DNA of 61,265 nt from Candidatus Danuiimicrobium aquiferis (GTDB taxonomy: Bacteria > Omnitrophota > Omnitrophia > Omnitrophales > Danuiimicrobiaceae), in assembly GCA_001804285.1 (NCBI GenBank), contig MHFR01000032.1, positions 1 to 61,265 on the forward strand, written 5' to 3'. Made by a program: the position numbers and the translations under genes. The notes beneath the pieces were generated by a model, which worked only from the letters and a program-made list of their open reading frames with translations, searched no databases and was not told the origin of the DNA. Shown here in pieces: positions 49,601 through 52,778 of this stretch. Every line of letters begins with the position of its first letter. The stretch's first letter is position 1.

Positions 49601-52393
49601 AATCTCGGGCTGGTCGGCAACCACAAAAAAAGCTCCTCGGCGTCTCTGTTTCTTCCGAGTTCCATAAAGCAAATTCATCAAATATGGCTCGGAACTCAGC
49701 CCCAACGGCCGCAAAATATCCGCCGGCCGGTTCTTGTTTGTCCCGGCAAAGAGGATTAAATGAATCAAAGCATATTCTTGGGCAAAATTAATTTCGAGTT
49801 GATCACGCAAATAAATCACAAACGTAATAACATCAGTACGTTCTTCAGGCAAAAACTGTTCAATAAACCGGAGAAATCTTTCTACTTTGGTGCCGAGGAC
49901 ATGCTGTTCACCATATGCCCGGACACCCCAACTGGCTAATTTGGGTTTAAAAGATCTTTCCAAAACATGAAGCGTCAAACCCAAGCTTTGGACTTCCGGC
50001 CGTGCCGCAAGATCCGCCAACGAAACGGTTTTCTTTTCTCTCAATAGTTGATCGACAATGCTTTTCAATGTTATTTCCGCCTGCGGATAATCGACAAATT
50101 TCCGCTGGTATAATCCGTAATTGTCGGGCCTCGGATGATCTTTTACATATTTACGCACCGTCTTAGGATCTACTCCCAGCCGATCGGCAACTTCTTCGGC
50201 AGAGATTCGGATCATGCGCCTACCCGTCTTTTCAGATTGAACCGCCTTGATCGTATCGAGAATTCTCTGTACCGACAGAACCATATTGCGTATCTCTGCT
50301 CGGGAAGTCGATAGCAATGTAGGAACAAAAACACCGTTTTTCTCTTCCATCGCCAAACGAGAACCTGGCGAGAGCATCGCGGGCGCGGTCGACCAGGCGG
50401 GAATGGTGGATGGTTTGAGGAGGTTTAAAACATTCTTGACGGTGAGCGCACGATTCATTTCAAGCTGCTTTAATTGCGAAATAAATCGATCGACATTCTT
50501 CAACCATTTTTGGTTCAGAAGCAACCCTGAAGATTTTTCGTGATCGAGTTCATCCAGAAAACGCGTATACTGATTTGCTTGTACGATTTCGCCCCGGTCA
50601 GAAAGGTTGCGAATGATTTGGTCACGCCAGTGTTTGAGCAAATAATGCGTAGGGGCAGACCCATGTGTCTGCCCTTCATTTATCGATATTGGGCGAACAC
50701 GCGGGTTCGCCCCTACATTCAACAACTCGTCCCGTACCCCCCGCACAAATGCGTCATACAAATTCACTTGCCCGTTCTGGCTCTTGAAATACTTCTTCCA
50801 CGACACCTCGCCGCGCATATGATCACGGTAAGATGTTTTTTCGGGTGCTGAATTGATTTTCGGCTGAACTAAAACATAAGAAATACCGTTTTCCTTCAGA
50901 CGCTTTGTCATGCCATTCGTGTGAAAACCGCCGGAGAGGAAAATGCTGGCACTCAATGAGACAAGAGACACGGGAGAAGAGACACGCAGATTATCTTTAC
51001 GTGCCCCTTGTCTCGTGTCTCGTGACCCTCCATCCAAGCACTTCCGCAAATTCCCAAACATCGCCTGCTCGCGCGCTTCAGCGTTTTGGTAAAATTCGAT
51101 GTTCGGTTGAAAATCGGCGTTTAGTAAAAATAAAAAGGGGACAGGTTCTGCCTCATCTAATTCAGAACCTGTCCCCTTTTTATTAACACGCAGATTCACC
51201 CCTACCTTCACTTCTTCCCACTCGTCCCGGGAAAGTTCCAACTTCGCAAGACGCTCAAACAACCGCAATTGACGGCTTTCCTCATAGAGTGCTTTTTCTC
51301 CTTCATTTCGAATCAGGCTTTTCACGACTACCTCCGAATAACTTTCGAGCTCCTTAAAAAATTCAGCGCCTTTGATGTCCCTGACTCTTTGTTGAAGGTT
51401 CGCAGCATCCGACAATTCCGTCGGAAAAACAAACGGCGGCTTTGAGTGATCAATAAACTCTTTTACCGTGAGCGAAAAGGCCTGGATTGTAATCTGAGAT
51501 GTTTGATATTGCTGGAACGCCTGATTGAATTTGATCCGTTCTTCTTTGACGACATTCGATGACTGAGGACTTTTTAGAAACATTTGAATCTGATTCGCTA
51601 AATCATTTATTTTTTTTACCGAATCATTTTGAATTTTACTTTCCGTTAAAAGAAGCGCTGCAATTTTCGAATCCGGCTCCGGAGGTTTTACACCGGATAA
51701 TTTCTTCAGCAATGAAAATAAATCGGATTTATTTTCATCAAAACGGTTAAGTACAGCATCAATATCGAAAAGTGCTTTCGAATAAGTTGTTTTTTTCTTT
51801 TCGCCGAGCCCCGTTTTTCGATCCGTCATTTCTTTCAAAATCGCCGGTTCGTTTTCCATCGCTTCCCTGTACAACCGAATTCCTTCGCTGTACAAATTCC
51901 AATCTTCCACTCCGATAAAATCCGCCGGGTTTTGATTGAGCACGGCAGCTGAAACACTTCCCGGCAACTCACCTTGTTCAACATACCGGTCAAAAAGCTG
52001 TTTCACCATGGATTGATCCGGAAAACTTCTGAAAATCGAAGGATCCAGCGGGCGTGATGCGCCTTCAAGAGCTACGCGATTAATTCCATAATTTTTTTGG
52101 ATAAACTCAATCAATTGTTGGATGTGGCGCTGGGCATCGGGGACAGCATGTGCATCTTGAATTAAAACAATGGCTTGATTATTTTTTCCAAGGAATCGGT
52201 CTGTGATTTCTCCCAAGTCATTTGGAATGCGAACAGTCGTCGGATTAAAAGCGGATGGAGTGCTTACCGGGTTGGTAACTATCTCGGCATGAGTTGCCGG
52301 AGGCGCAATCAACAGGCTGGTTGCGATAAATGGAATAAGAAGAAATAAAGAGATTCCCTTAAGATATAAAAGTTTCCCCCTGCTTTTATACAT
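34679..52393 (-). CDS. Giant multidomain protein (5904 aa) with signal peptide
   Basis: One uninterrupted frame of 17.7 kb, 29% of the window. Residues 1-36 are a Sec signal peptide (basic start, hydrophobic stretch, A-T-H-A cut site). Modules in order: TIKI/ChaN-like (40-690); helix-turn-helix and sigma-70-like (703-1618); HAD phosphatase-like (1624-1883); HemK-like methyltransferase (about 1885-2240); HD-like (2240-2788); second methyltransferase (2790-3094); GHKL ATPase (3100-3610); serial helix-turn-helix (3640-4011); unknown (4018-4251); two GNATs (4258-4488, 4525-4769); sigma-70 with tandem region-4-like repeats (4775-5411); unknown C-terminal domain (5567-5904). R-[AST]-E-x-R peptides at residues 698, 1619, 3095, 3611, 4012, 4252, 4489, 4520, 4770, 5412 and 5562 fall between modules. 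Several palindromic DNA repeats are carried in frame. A signal peptide in front of cytoplasmic-type domains is unexplained: the product may be exported, or processed into pieces. The frame is certain; expression as one chain is inference. Confidence 0.88.
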   Translation of the reverse strand: MYKSRGKLLYLKGISLFLLIPFIATSLLIAPPATHAEIVTNPVSTPSAFNPTTVRIPNDLGEITDRFLGKNNQAIVLIQDAHAVPDAQRHIQQLIEFIQKNYGINRVALEGASRPLDPSIFRSFPDQSMVKQLFDRYVEQGELPGSVSAAVLNQNPADFIGVEDWNLYSEGIRLYREAMENEPAILKEMTDRKTGLGEKKKTTYSKALFDIDAVLNRFDENKSDLFSLLKKLSGVKPPEPDSKIAALLLTESKIQNDSVKKINDLANQIQMFLKSPQSSNVVKEERIKFNQAFQQYQTSQITIQAFSLTVKEFIDHSKPPFVFPTELSDAANLQQRVRDIKGAEFFKELESYSEVVVKSLIRNEGEKALYEESRQLRLFERLAKLELSRDEWEEVKVGVNLRVNKKGTGSELDEAEPVPFLFLLNADFQPNIEFYQNAEAREQAMFGNLRKCLDGGSRDTRQGARKDNLRVSSPVSLVSLSASIFLSGGFHTNGMTKRLKENGISYVLVQPKINSAPEKTSYRDHMRGEVSWKKYFKSQNGQVNLYDAFVRGVRDELLNVGANPRVRPISINEGQTHGSAPTHYLLKHWRDQIIRNLSDRGEIVQANQYTRFLDELDHEKSSGLLLNQKWLKNVDRFISQLKQLEMNRALTVKNVLNLLKPSTIPAWSTAPAMLSPGSRLAMEEKNGVFVPTLLSTSRAEIRNMVLSVQRILDTIKAVQSEKTGRRMIRISAEEVADRLGVDPKTVRKYVKDHPRPDNYGLYQRKFVDYPQAEITLKSIVDQLLREKKTVSLADLAARPEVQSLGLTLHVLERSFKPKLASWGVRAYGEQHVLGTKVERFLRFIEQFLPEERTDVITFVIYLRDQLEINFAQEYALIHLILFAGTNKNRPADILRPLGLSSEPYLMNLLYGTRKKQRRRGAFFVVADQPEIQKFMQDHKPLPEEQIKRLMRLLEIRGREIPVLHVKVRRKEQSEEGIAKALNASQKIKIINEVLKGSSYKTIAENLPSIVGDLSLGESTPSTIATFLKREEKSYEIRGAIPTLISAFKDTGAIIGGRFNAPSLTGFLREAGTIYRSAAAQISSDRQKLVPERILEALRILERNKTPLAHFLKAFSEYTAQKGYAFDIDVAFYPASVREAPLTDLELAEEIAAYFSSFVYPVTKQHAEFMDAMLYMLQPFRSHYYFSIEEATGFFANVYRQIGSSDIQALWGQLLGDFARGGKQIYNPRLRYTRLLYPRFLKEVFPRMEILSAERISELGKGSKRGRFFVEETRQYDFGYLLEKYGEYRQNTYRVERLVSDFFSKTSVEAVAKRWHINLNDMDLIWEAVVEAAWDYDPTRLRDGKPISFPTVATRYIINKRNKLYKKLQPLPSFTFDENGRAVELLENADPITTPLSILADDPKIQDRVAEIKDVLSSFDPTEQAIFQLANGLDPDFPELLSNTDVATVLYERKLKSKVVSPQAIDQVRRRVTDHVIKLINVPDPALLEQWANFMKNPKAYAQAPDSIRREVENGVISVIQGISLKNYSIPDGRPVVLRIVHSESNVGVDRDHYVIVEVSYHGKTEGATILKLANNGNLIAQVRKNSYKEAEAFLTGHFFDLEKAMAQERENGNGDNGGRSEARSQKLPTGIESITGRPARKYPEKPLAVIIDVHGTLLTPTWRKECEMLYRRLVKDDEAAAKVWVKENTIHVPDQAIIDSIARLSGVSEEKIKEEQGLIREQMRYIYAPPAKEGALEMVRALAEKKVPIIVVSNSERSVVIHQLKEAGFLKYIPEEQIICRDDMVLSKARRIPYGRKIRAAAIDSLKSQFPAYEFVQFDDWLMGIQAVKKIDGATFGMPQGIPGTKEYETNRRKLIETGVDFIIDGWLQKDEILKLLDIREDVQSKEYIVPVSEGKAREIPVILPAHREGGLGLHINVSDDLKTITYSEVTDDSRVYRRDGSVDYGELELRKIASFPSSYLLSPMKWIDKHLTTEQKATIQRIWPQNKRYTRYRGITVSWDADVDKDVWTTNIDTVFLHKRLEDSGLLRSVNIKRAGEIGVGGGHGATMLGLRIPNLKELIMTDISMYALRTSKRNALPYLTNISRRGPPVRLRTYLGKGLETIEDYIDLLMINPPYIPTSPYETRPHTDPYRGTGLIREVLSKGIEKLNPRNSDASLIINISSLAQKDFDKYVEEFGSRLEIEKVGEPLEVPLKIRSIDQRWKDWLVHEGLLRFDPAAGEDQEAYWHTLQVYRIRPKAGAVKTWSAREKDKVESRIYSDTETLVSTFRPFLNETKNQQEDRLRRMFPELHGYLFQKPEEMNFDSQEAPVTEERNLSLVKHIFERGFSHKLLGLEKQDIRLFQAPPGFSESDFNSIADMVARADKAGLLPYLRAALLYHDISKSNAHRLKAEWSEIEGIDFQIPNKAAAMILRNLAGRHTFRKGLFENIPVFDRHPHREILNEFFYRVMETRGFPGQWIRGEITYDLFQDFTDWIRANFSELAQALGTEGDAVPAAKRISEIVYLFNFIDTASVRDDLMTRELNRKFQTVFDRFENVITPHDGKFETNWPDVFDHEWNGLIDDASRRAYLKDRLGRFRKDRRDLGEPVTNVDEVIDHLSPKALRTLTDGLIHFQGWYVENATFELSAEAMIKLISLALALAKRKGLDTSKLFNITFFKLMHELASGRHQFDPYKARMVEAVLSKISLEEIILNPEAVRPFDLEDQTEGVRPMFGAVSMVLDGEKAISFDFEFNNEAKNLLSLVHQYETSDSVKFHNALKLLLDSYGIRKDNFDRVQNEALYLSAMAGAKSDKARILSYGKGPDWVDIGPGEGSTLELAEALKKEKGIQRIIGVDISDEAVEALREKVKLKRLTAEIVKGDATQLRQVLRELGMSQANTIVFSALLHEVFSYVVKDGRKFNIESVKDLLRAALDVLAPGGRILLRDGVIPENGEEFQVMELRGKQNKEVFDYYVKNFEGRDLSHAYEIVEDNTANEFWKIRMRRKDMMEFMFTLTWCYRPQFDPSSLPYEIREQYGVETRSEYIQLFKDLAKELGLSIKEVPVPADEQEYIQQGYIDNLKGKVRILDANGREVPYPASNMMIVIEKTGSLTKGDVRSEARAKSASPAGPMENQARDFFRKEPNLNRTIEILDFITAEYGYQTWKRIYDAIKSDAGNSRYDWAGEFFTQSSFVELRELFAEDQLIRYWPELERLATSTGVYATRIFHYMLPLFSGSVHSLADIKRTVDDIIEFYKGTPKTEGTFILFLCEHVKDSLSSDQFLALWPTVKKVAIASGRNANKLLGPGGSFWYLKKLFTAEQLDDFQDGIAEWASKGDEEWADAYLTYGLPNIRHIIRDSKSLAQASAALYSLWQKGSSILRLPLLRDGLRESRNQIRSVQDLLRVGKKLRDEFEKNQNEYLYSISGIVRPTVMENLRVPEFTIENRKSKLLRKTVLERTKASGIFRTNVFDQTFTEQEAMWRAIEQKKVIALDLSQTRSWSVTDLHDMRIRLQAFGRRLEAYHEIPLSDELRELLGNAFLHGNNINLELPIYIYFVLNKKKKIVEIRVFDAGEVPSQAELKDDNHKLFGGAHRGISVFIEGGQAASGIKWHYERRPIKMPKSSNLLGSEVIISRAEARHIKNNANEDQDQGAQVSSIRSQGNVSRAELPRAELRGTASASRPAVAKSELRRIRGNELSRYQLNRLLRKRGGNLKLVGSDYDVSGVTVLNWIRQFKLKKEAKQYRRERIRFKALLRKHHANLLAMSKPLKISTSMVWKRIRNYEFEDFANHIRQAYQKQLSRKLNAKTIAKIKGLLEEHKEKLKGLNISQAALEIGVTPSGLWRYFNRMTEKERNREFKRYGIVVGGASISKIGRILMQLGRRKLSGLTDIEVSGLSDEFTFEGLINYLDRHSEEVSFYGIILTTTERVQVDVGNLLAEKGKAILDFMSIYEVAEEIGLPYQKVKKYFDEHPALYGKYGILERGSKIATRLRERAKHWRRPHSIEEAAKALDVTVLGLKFFLAQHPRVYRKFGIQRSEARSLEVLELESDVEETATRPYAQQQKKMTDIIVRDIEKSQGPEVARQFREEFKSAREAYLKTIEAGNATAQTMIDYYGVFKGRLRMEHFEELSSSWEINPNYLKTLRLIKKQSGTKKIKLKFIARGFVQPFRMFFDRKDISAMLADLGIDSREIEIVGNKLVMRDGVFTGEIEQPIVFNEVDFTTGDKIFLGDVRDQAYYGFKHLIDVNVENLDHLVRQVVGQYLEEQPPSIGEPVNRAEVRNVSMTALPELENSKLVDERHSRDSGDRQIKLTTDFHFETFVVDARMGRRTPVTARLIPIEEYDRFYEGLPYEPPKQERQINRGIISLESLSADRKRRVEGHFIYTLSSFDGHASLEITNFVVRDGNKKVAGKTRDFKYVGTRLIQIAVMLSRSNKKTRGAIHLSSLQENLNAYRFYHSFRTYGFRERARTEKRVDWSLEADQALRFIRHLDLLMRVNAYKKGKKRALVPVVSRAEVRINATDRNRLSIKSERESSILSQGNVLRTEARKTENILPDSETGTISDAQSVEQKLDAGRNFQTYFYDQLLLLDNREKLSSFVRLADERYRNYWINDVGDVNRGVDLFQKKLARGNAKVLITFKGDEAVGLLEYSFSKWNRTKAISQGIYVSLTHRREGIAPHLYLELFRYLKSIGIKTYLIRVRNTALAQTFHRKFINQMLEDFPGSVLPRRSFPFRRTIEQVLARKTLRSYLVNLEKYDFPDEINILSSEGSGTSQFISTDDSGQTVVDSKSGLSRAEARSDHEAKEPLEIGPHTIDIWDQDVDWNSVVVAATGIGESFSSENAEEEKFMFTALHAKNLNPNQRKWLWGFLIEKNMLLVEYFLSRYLHQLKLTDRKSWKDDLKAAGQQALIRSIWSFDSRRGYRFITYAKRGISREIRREWNKIRGKLRTTSLDQERGNRGDSGLHEVVSAEEESGEISADIRSTIQSSLGLLDRRSQIILKLEAGIGTSAGRVYSSVEMGILFGVSAAQINKIIRQAKEQIHAGEPALDAVPYLQDHADIFLIEQFHMDPFDDRFEKLVEKGFKQLQSLKNDLLLAMTERERIVYDAAIENGPIYTVENDLETAAQLRDAHLITSKGIESVYSVRSFRRKVFERTKDVMTGRDELARDAGIPPQLLTDALIHALPMRYWLVLRYSYGIGVFRMGSQLEIGKHLKEEGVFEYGELEKLENTDDVHIEKMIRDWKWQALQWLREGKTGFHDLSKMTKISIERPWSELISALPRKHRLTLMHYYGLGVQRADNLEHVRAILNSEGYHLTYGKVNYLLKQGLRMLKRNRTGRELVAREIDVHPSEITVGILNQLPEDLGILIRLAYGINEFSAETAEWATALAVRGYFNFKVNYNWADHKRIIRRKEKALKALKLLIEHYRLDKGDALRHRSELREVSAGLFEDNQPPLQRQQIVFRSDSRESNLHKRHVGFQLIQPLIYAVKSLIHSVQPLVHTIQPVIHTGHSFAKRAKLALNVLQNNFKLSVSRIISVLLRWLRHDVIPFLREVRTLALNFFRVKVKLGELYHYLPDAQKHASVIQARSEARLEMGQRVEKEAALSVERIEKNPLNAKRYPLSAQEPAASVRAAVTIAKALDPRPEESRKVARTDLEKAATVIVEMGVENFGKILERAVENAIAASEKMTVPVPKVPGSLNLALLEQVPGAVADTMRDLVNVVETVLKPDDSVTLAIEIPDSGDEIANRITADNYMKIVTEQLAGRISNLIIAGKAGANLTAGLKGKIKFRLVKNLNQVRTITTNQKIISFVRATGEAYSGTNEIVFPVGIDYDSDSRIQMLPGAVATAELMQFVFGIVAAQMVEKAEKLRSQPAEVKDKILRAMAVFEQYERETGNHLFAFRNGQAFVDVMAMNVFLEWRAKQTIEKAA
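35346..35402. repeat. Perfect 27-bp-arm palindrome inside the giant gene
   Basis: GGTACCTGTTCCAAAAGTGC opens the left arm and its exact reverse complement closes the element, with a 3-nt loop. It encodes an in-frame P-V-P-K-V-P-G-S-L-N-L-A-L-L-E-Q-V-P-G stretch. A relative lies between tpx and the glycosidase gene (33885-33955). Confidence 0.95.
35614..35662. repeat. AGCGTTTAGCG palindrome inside the giant gene
   Basis: The left arm AGCGTTTAGCGTTTAGCG and the right arm CGCTCTACGCTTAACGCT are near-inverted. It encodes an in-frame L-S-V-E-R-I-E-K-N-P-L-N-A-K-R-Y-P-L-S-A stretch just after an R-S-E-A-R peptide. Confidence 0.85.
35837..36139 (+). CDS. Small coiled-coil protein antisense to the giant gene
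   Basis: A 100-residue plus-strand protein wholly inside the giant gene and opposite in direction. AAAAGGAAT precedes its ATG. The middle holds heptad-type repeats (M-N-D-R-L-D, M-D-Q-R-L-D, M-D-Q-R-F-D, I-D-Q-R-L-D), and K-D-D-L-L-A-L-E-R-R-L ends it. This matches a widespread family of small coiled-coil hypothetical proteins and is not what a random antisense frame would give. The minus-strand reading of the same bases (L-I-Q-P-L-I..., I-H-S-V-Q-P-L-V-H-T) is a low-complexity stretch of the giant protein. Likely a real gene, inserted or overprinted there. Confidence 0.75.
   Translation: MAKPSKKNADYSRDREFKVILEDIQSQFRTFGEGMSGMNDRLDRMDQRLDRMDQRFDRIDQRLDQLEADMSFVKVALTTVATKDDLLALERRLIVLEQTR
36161..38071 (-). 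other. Giant protein module: sigma-70-like factor with tandem region-4 repeats
   Basis: Residues 4775-5411. D-D-L-K-A-A-G-Q-Q-A-L-I-R-S then W-S-F-D-S-R-R-G-Y-R-F-I-T-Y-A-K-R-G-I-S (4875-4912) is a clear sigma-70 region 2. L-D-R-R-S-Q-I-I-L-K-L-E-A-G-I-G (about 4975) plus a helix-turn-helix ending R-Q-A-K-E-Q-I is region 4. Three more region-4-like units begin L-P-M-R-Y-W-L, L-P-R-K-H-R-L-T-L and L-P-E-D-L-G-I-L, each followed by a Y-G-I/L step. Confidence 0.8.
38087..38821 (-). other. Giant protein module: GNAT-like acetyltransferase 2
   Basis: Residues 4525-4769. I-S-Q-G-I-Y-V-S-L-T-H-R-R-E-G-I-A-P-H-L-Y-L near 4650 matches GNAT motif A (R/Q-x-x-G-x-G/A), followed by V-R-N-T-A-L-A-Q-T-F-H-R-K-F. 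It follows one copy of the S-Q-G-N-V repeat. Confidence 0.6.
38835..38864. repeat. CTCAATAC...GTATCGAG dyad, copy 1
   Basis: Eight-base arms (one mismatch) around ATTCCCCTGTGACA. Together with 41469-41498 it encodes S-I-x-S-Q-G-N-V directly before an R-[AT]-E peptide of the giant protein. Confidence 0.8.
38930..39625 (-). other. Giant protein module: GNAT-like acetyltransferase 1
   Basis: Residues 4257-4488. V-G-T-R-L-I-Q-I-A-V-M-L near 4393 resembles the acetyl-CoA-binding loop. L-N-A-Y-R-F-Y-H-S-F-R-T-Y-G-F-R-E-R follows as the typical GNAT end motif. Confidence 0.55.
39641..40345 (-). other. Giant protein module: unassigned segment
   Basis: Residues about 4017-4251. A helical first half and a more mixed second half (F-I-A-R-G-F-V-Q-P-F-R, I-V-G-N-K-L-V-M-R-D-G-V). 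It is bounded on both sides by R-x-E-x-R peptides. I recognise no family. Confidence 0.4.
40361..41548 (-). other. Giant protein module: serial helix-turn-helix repeats
   Basis: Residues 3616-4011. At least three helix-turn-helix-like units recur: I-S-Q-A-A-L-E-I-G-V-T-P-S-G-L-W, M-S-I-Y-E-V-A-E-E-I-G-L-P-Y-Q-K-V and S-I-E-E-A-A-K-A-L-D-V-T-V. The last two are followed by H-P-x-x-Y-x-K-Y/F-G-I. The segment is strongly basic, fitting nucleic-acid binding. Confidence 0.55.
41469..41498. repeat. CTCGATAC...GTATCGAG dyad, copy 2
   Basis: Perfect eight-base arms around ATTCCCTTGTGACC, differing from copy 1 at only a few positions. It encodes S-I-R-S-Q-G-N-V upstream of S-R-A-E-L-P-R-A-E-L-R. Confidence 0.85.
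41564..43096 (-). other. Giant protein module: GHKL (histidine-kinase-like) ATPase
   Basis: Residues 3100-3610. An N-box-like motif L-R-E-L-L-G-N-A-F-L-H-G-N lies near 3512, a G1-like V-F-D-A-G-E-V near 3543, and G-G-A-H-R-G-I-S-V-F near 3567. No dimerisation His box is visible, so it resembles RsbW/SpoIIAB-type anti-sigma kinases more than sensor kinases. About 380 helical residues before it are unassigned. Confidence 0.6.
43112..44029 (-). other. Giant protein module: second SAM-dependent methyltransferase
   Basis: Residues about 2789-3094. The SAM loop D-W-V-D-I-G-P-G-E-G-S-T is near 2805; I-I-G-V-D-I-S-D-E-A-V is strand 2; L-A-P-G-G-R-I-L-L-R-D-G-V is the strand-5 signature. A class I Rossmann methyltransferase. 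Confidence 0.8.
44030..45670 (-). other. Giant protein module: HD-like hydrolase region
   Basis: Residues about 2242-2788. L-L-Y-H-D-I-S-K-S-N-A-H near 2374 resembles the central His-Asp pair of HD phosphohydrolases, with other histidines (G-F-S-H-K, G-R-H-T-F) that could complete a metal site. The rest is helical and unassigned. Confidence 0.45.
45675..46744 (-). other. Giant protein module: HemK/PrmC-like methyltransferase
   Basis: Residues about 1884-2240. The SAM-binding glycine loop G-E-I-G-V-G-G-G-H-G-A-T-M-L lies near 2034, and the catalytic-type motif I-N-P-P-Y-I-P near 2113. N-P-P-Y is typical of N-methyltransferases acting on glutamine or nucleobases. The substrate is unknown. Confidence 0.7.
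46745..47524 (-). other. Giant protein module: HAD phosphatase-like domain
   Basis: Residues 1624-1883. HAD motif I reads V-I-I-D-V-H-G-T-L-L: the nucleophile Asp is present but the usual second Asp is His. Motif II is I-I-V-V-S-N-S-E, and motif IV-like F-V-Q-F-D-D-W follows near 1815. Confidence 0.65.
47540..50287 (-). other. Giant protein module: helix-turn-helix plus sigma-70-like region
   Basis: Residues 703-1618. A helix-turn-helix (I-S-A-E-E-V-A-D-R-L-G-V-D-P-K-T-V-R-K) lies near 730-750. Around 1310-1350, E-A-A-W-D-Y-D-P-T-R...I-S-F-P-T-V-A-T-R-Y-I-I-N-K resembles sigma-70 region 2. L-S-S-F-D-P-T-E-Q-A-I-F-Q-L near 1410, leading to a putative recognition helix near 1465, resembles region 4. 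Conservation is weaker than in the second sigma-like module. Confidence 0.55.
50649..50716. repeat. GTAGGGGC REP inside the giant gene
   Basis: It starts GTAGGGGCAGACCC and ends GGGTTCGCCCCTAC, as does the repeat in the RAYT gene (12340-12431). In frame it encodes G-A-N-P-R-V-R-P ... H-G-S-A-P-T. Confidence 0.92.
50958..51021. repeat. GAGACAAGAGACACGGG inverted repeat inside the giant gene
   Basis: The left arm GAGACAAGAGACACGGG faces the right arm CCCTTGTCTCGTGTCTC across a loop of about 30 bases. In frame it encodes a G-S-R-D-T-R-Q-G-A-R-K-D...S-L-V-S-L stretch. Confidence 0.85.
51132..51181. repeat. AAAAAGGGGACAGGTTCTG palindrome inside the giant gene
   Basis: Near-perfect 19-bp arms (AAAAAGGGGACAGGTTCTG and its reverse complement) with a 12-nt loop. 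In frame it encodes K-K-G-T-G-S-E-L-D-E-A-E-P-V-P-F-L-F. Confidence 0.93.
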
Positions 52394-52459
52394 TCAGTTG
52401 TTTTTCTGACCTCTTTCATGAAGATTGGAATTAGACTAATCCAGGCTAACAAAATCAGT

Positions 52460-52650
52460 GTCTATTTAGCGTTTTAAAGTGGCGAACACGCACGCCAGGG
52501 TAGTGTCATGCCCGCATGCAGCGAAGCAGCACTGCTCCGCCGTGCTGTAAGCGGGCATCCACAGTTTCTGGATTCCCGCTTTCGCGGGAATGACAAAAAA
52601 ACAGATGCCCACTTATTTGATAATCGCTTCAAAGCACTAAACAAACACAA
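52460..52650. repeat. Composite palindrome with terminal inverted repeats, giant gene leader
   Basis: The left arm TTTAGCGTTTTAAAGT and the right arm GCTTCAAAGCACTAAACAAA are imperfect inverted repeats of the same family as at 677-830. The core has TGTCATGCCCGC, a nested GCAGCGAAGCAGCACTGCTC hairpin (shared with 6841-6866), and GGATTCCCGC...GCGGGAATGACA. Confidence 0.8.
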
Positions 52651-52687
52651 AAACCAATCGGATTTAACTTAATATAAGGTTTTATAA

Positions 52688-52716
52688 AGTATACCATCCG
52701 TTATCTTAATATGCAA
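52688..52716 (-). promoter_or_regulatory. Probable promoter of the giant gene
   Basis: Minus strand: TTGCAT (52711-52716), 17 bases, TATACT (52688-52693). It lies about 300 bases before the giant gene's ATG, so the leader would contain the composite palindrome. Confidence 0.6.
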
Positions 52717-52778
52717 ATCAAGGAAAGCTATTTAAGTCTTTTAGAATGAATAAGTTGCAGAGTTTTTTGTAATTCCTA

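Larger units (their letters stand above)
50324..52285 (-). other. Giant protein module: TIKI/ChaN-like domain
   Basis: Residues 37-690. The segment I-V-L-I-Q-D-A-H-A (about 75-83) followed by Q-R-H-I-Q-Q-L-I, then V-A-L-E-G-A near 115, G-V-E-D near 170, and G-G-F-H-T-N-G near 487, resembles the conserved His/Asp/Glu pattern of the TIKI/ChaN/TraB superfamily. Three different palindromic repeats have expanded its loops (51132-51181, 50958-51021, 50649-50716). Family assignment is tentative. Confidence 0.5.
52394..52778. other. Intergenic region upstream of the giant gene
   Basis: The only stretch over 300 bases without a gene. It holds a composite palindrome (52460-52650) and a probable promoter (52688-52716). 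No further coding sequence or RNA gene was recognised. Confidence 0.7.

Noticed and set aside
34679-52393. Giant frame as a misassembly or chance read-through
   Set aside because: Over 5900 codons stay open, recognisable modules are all in the same frame, and even repeats keep the frame. An assembly join cannot be fully excluded without reads.
34679-52393. Giant gene as a non-ribosomal peptide or polyketide synthase
   Set aside because: No adenylation, condensation, ketosynthase or carrier-protein motifs (such as the carrier D-S-L phosphopantetheine site) were found.
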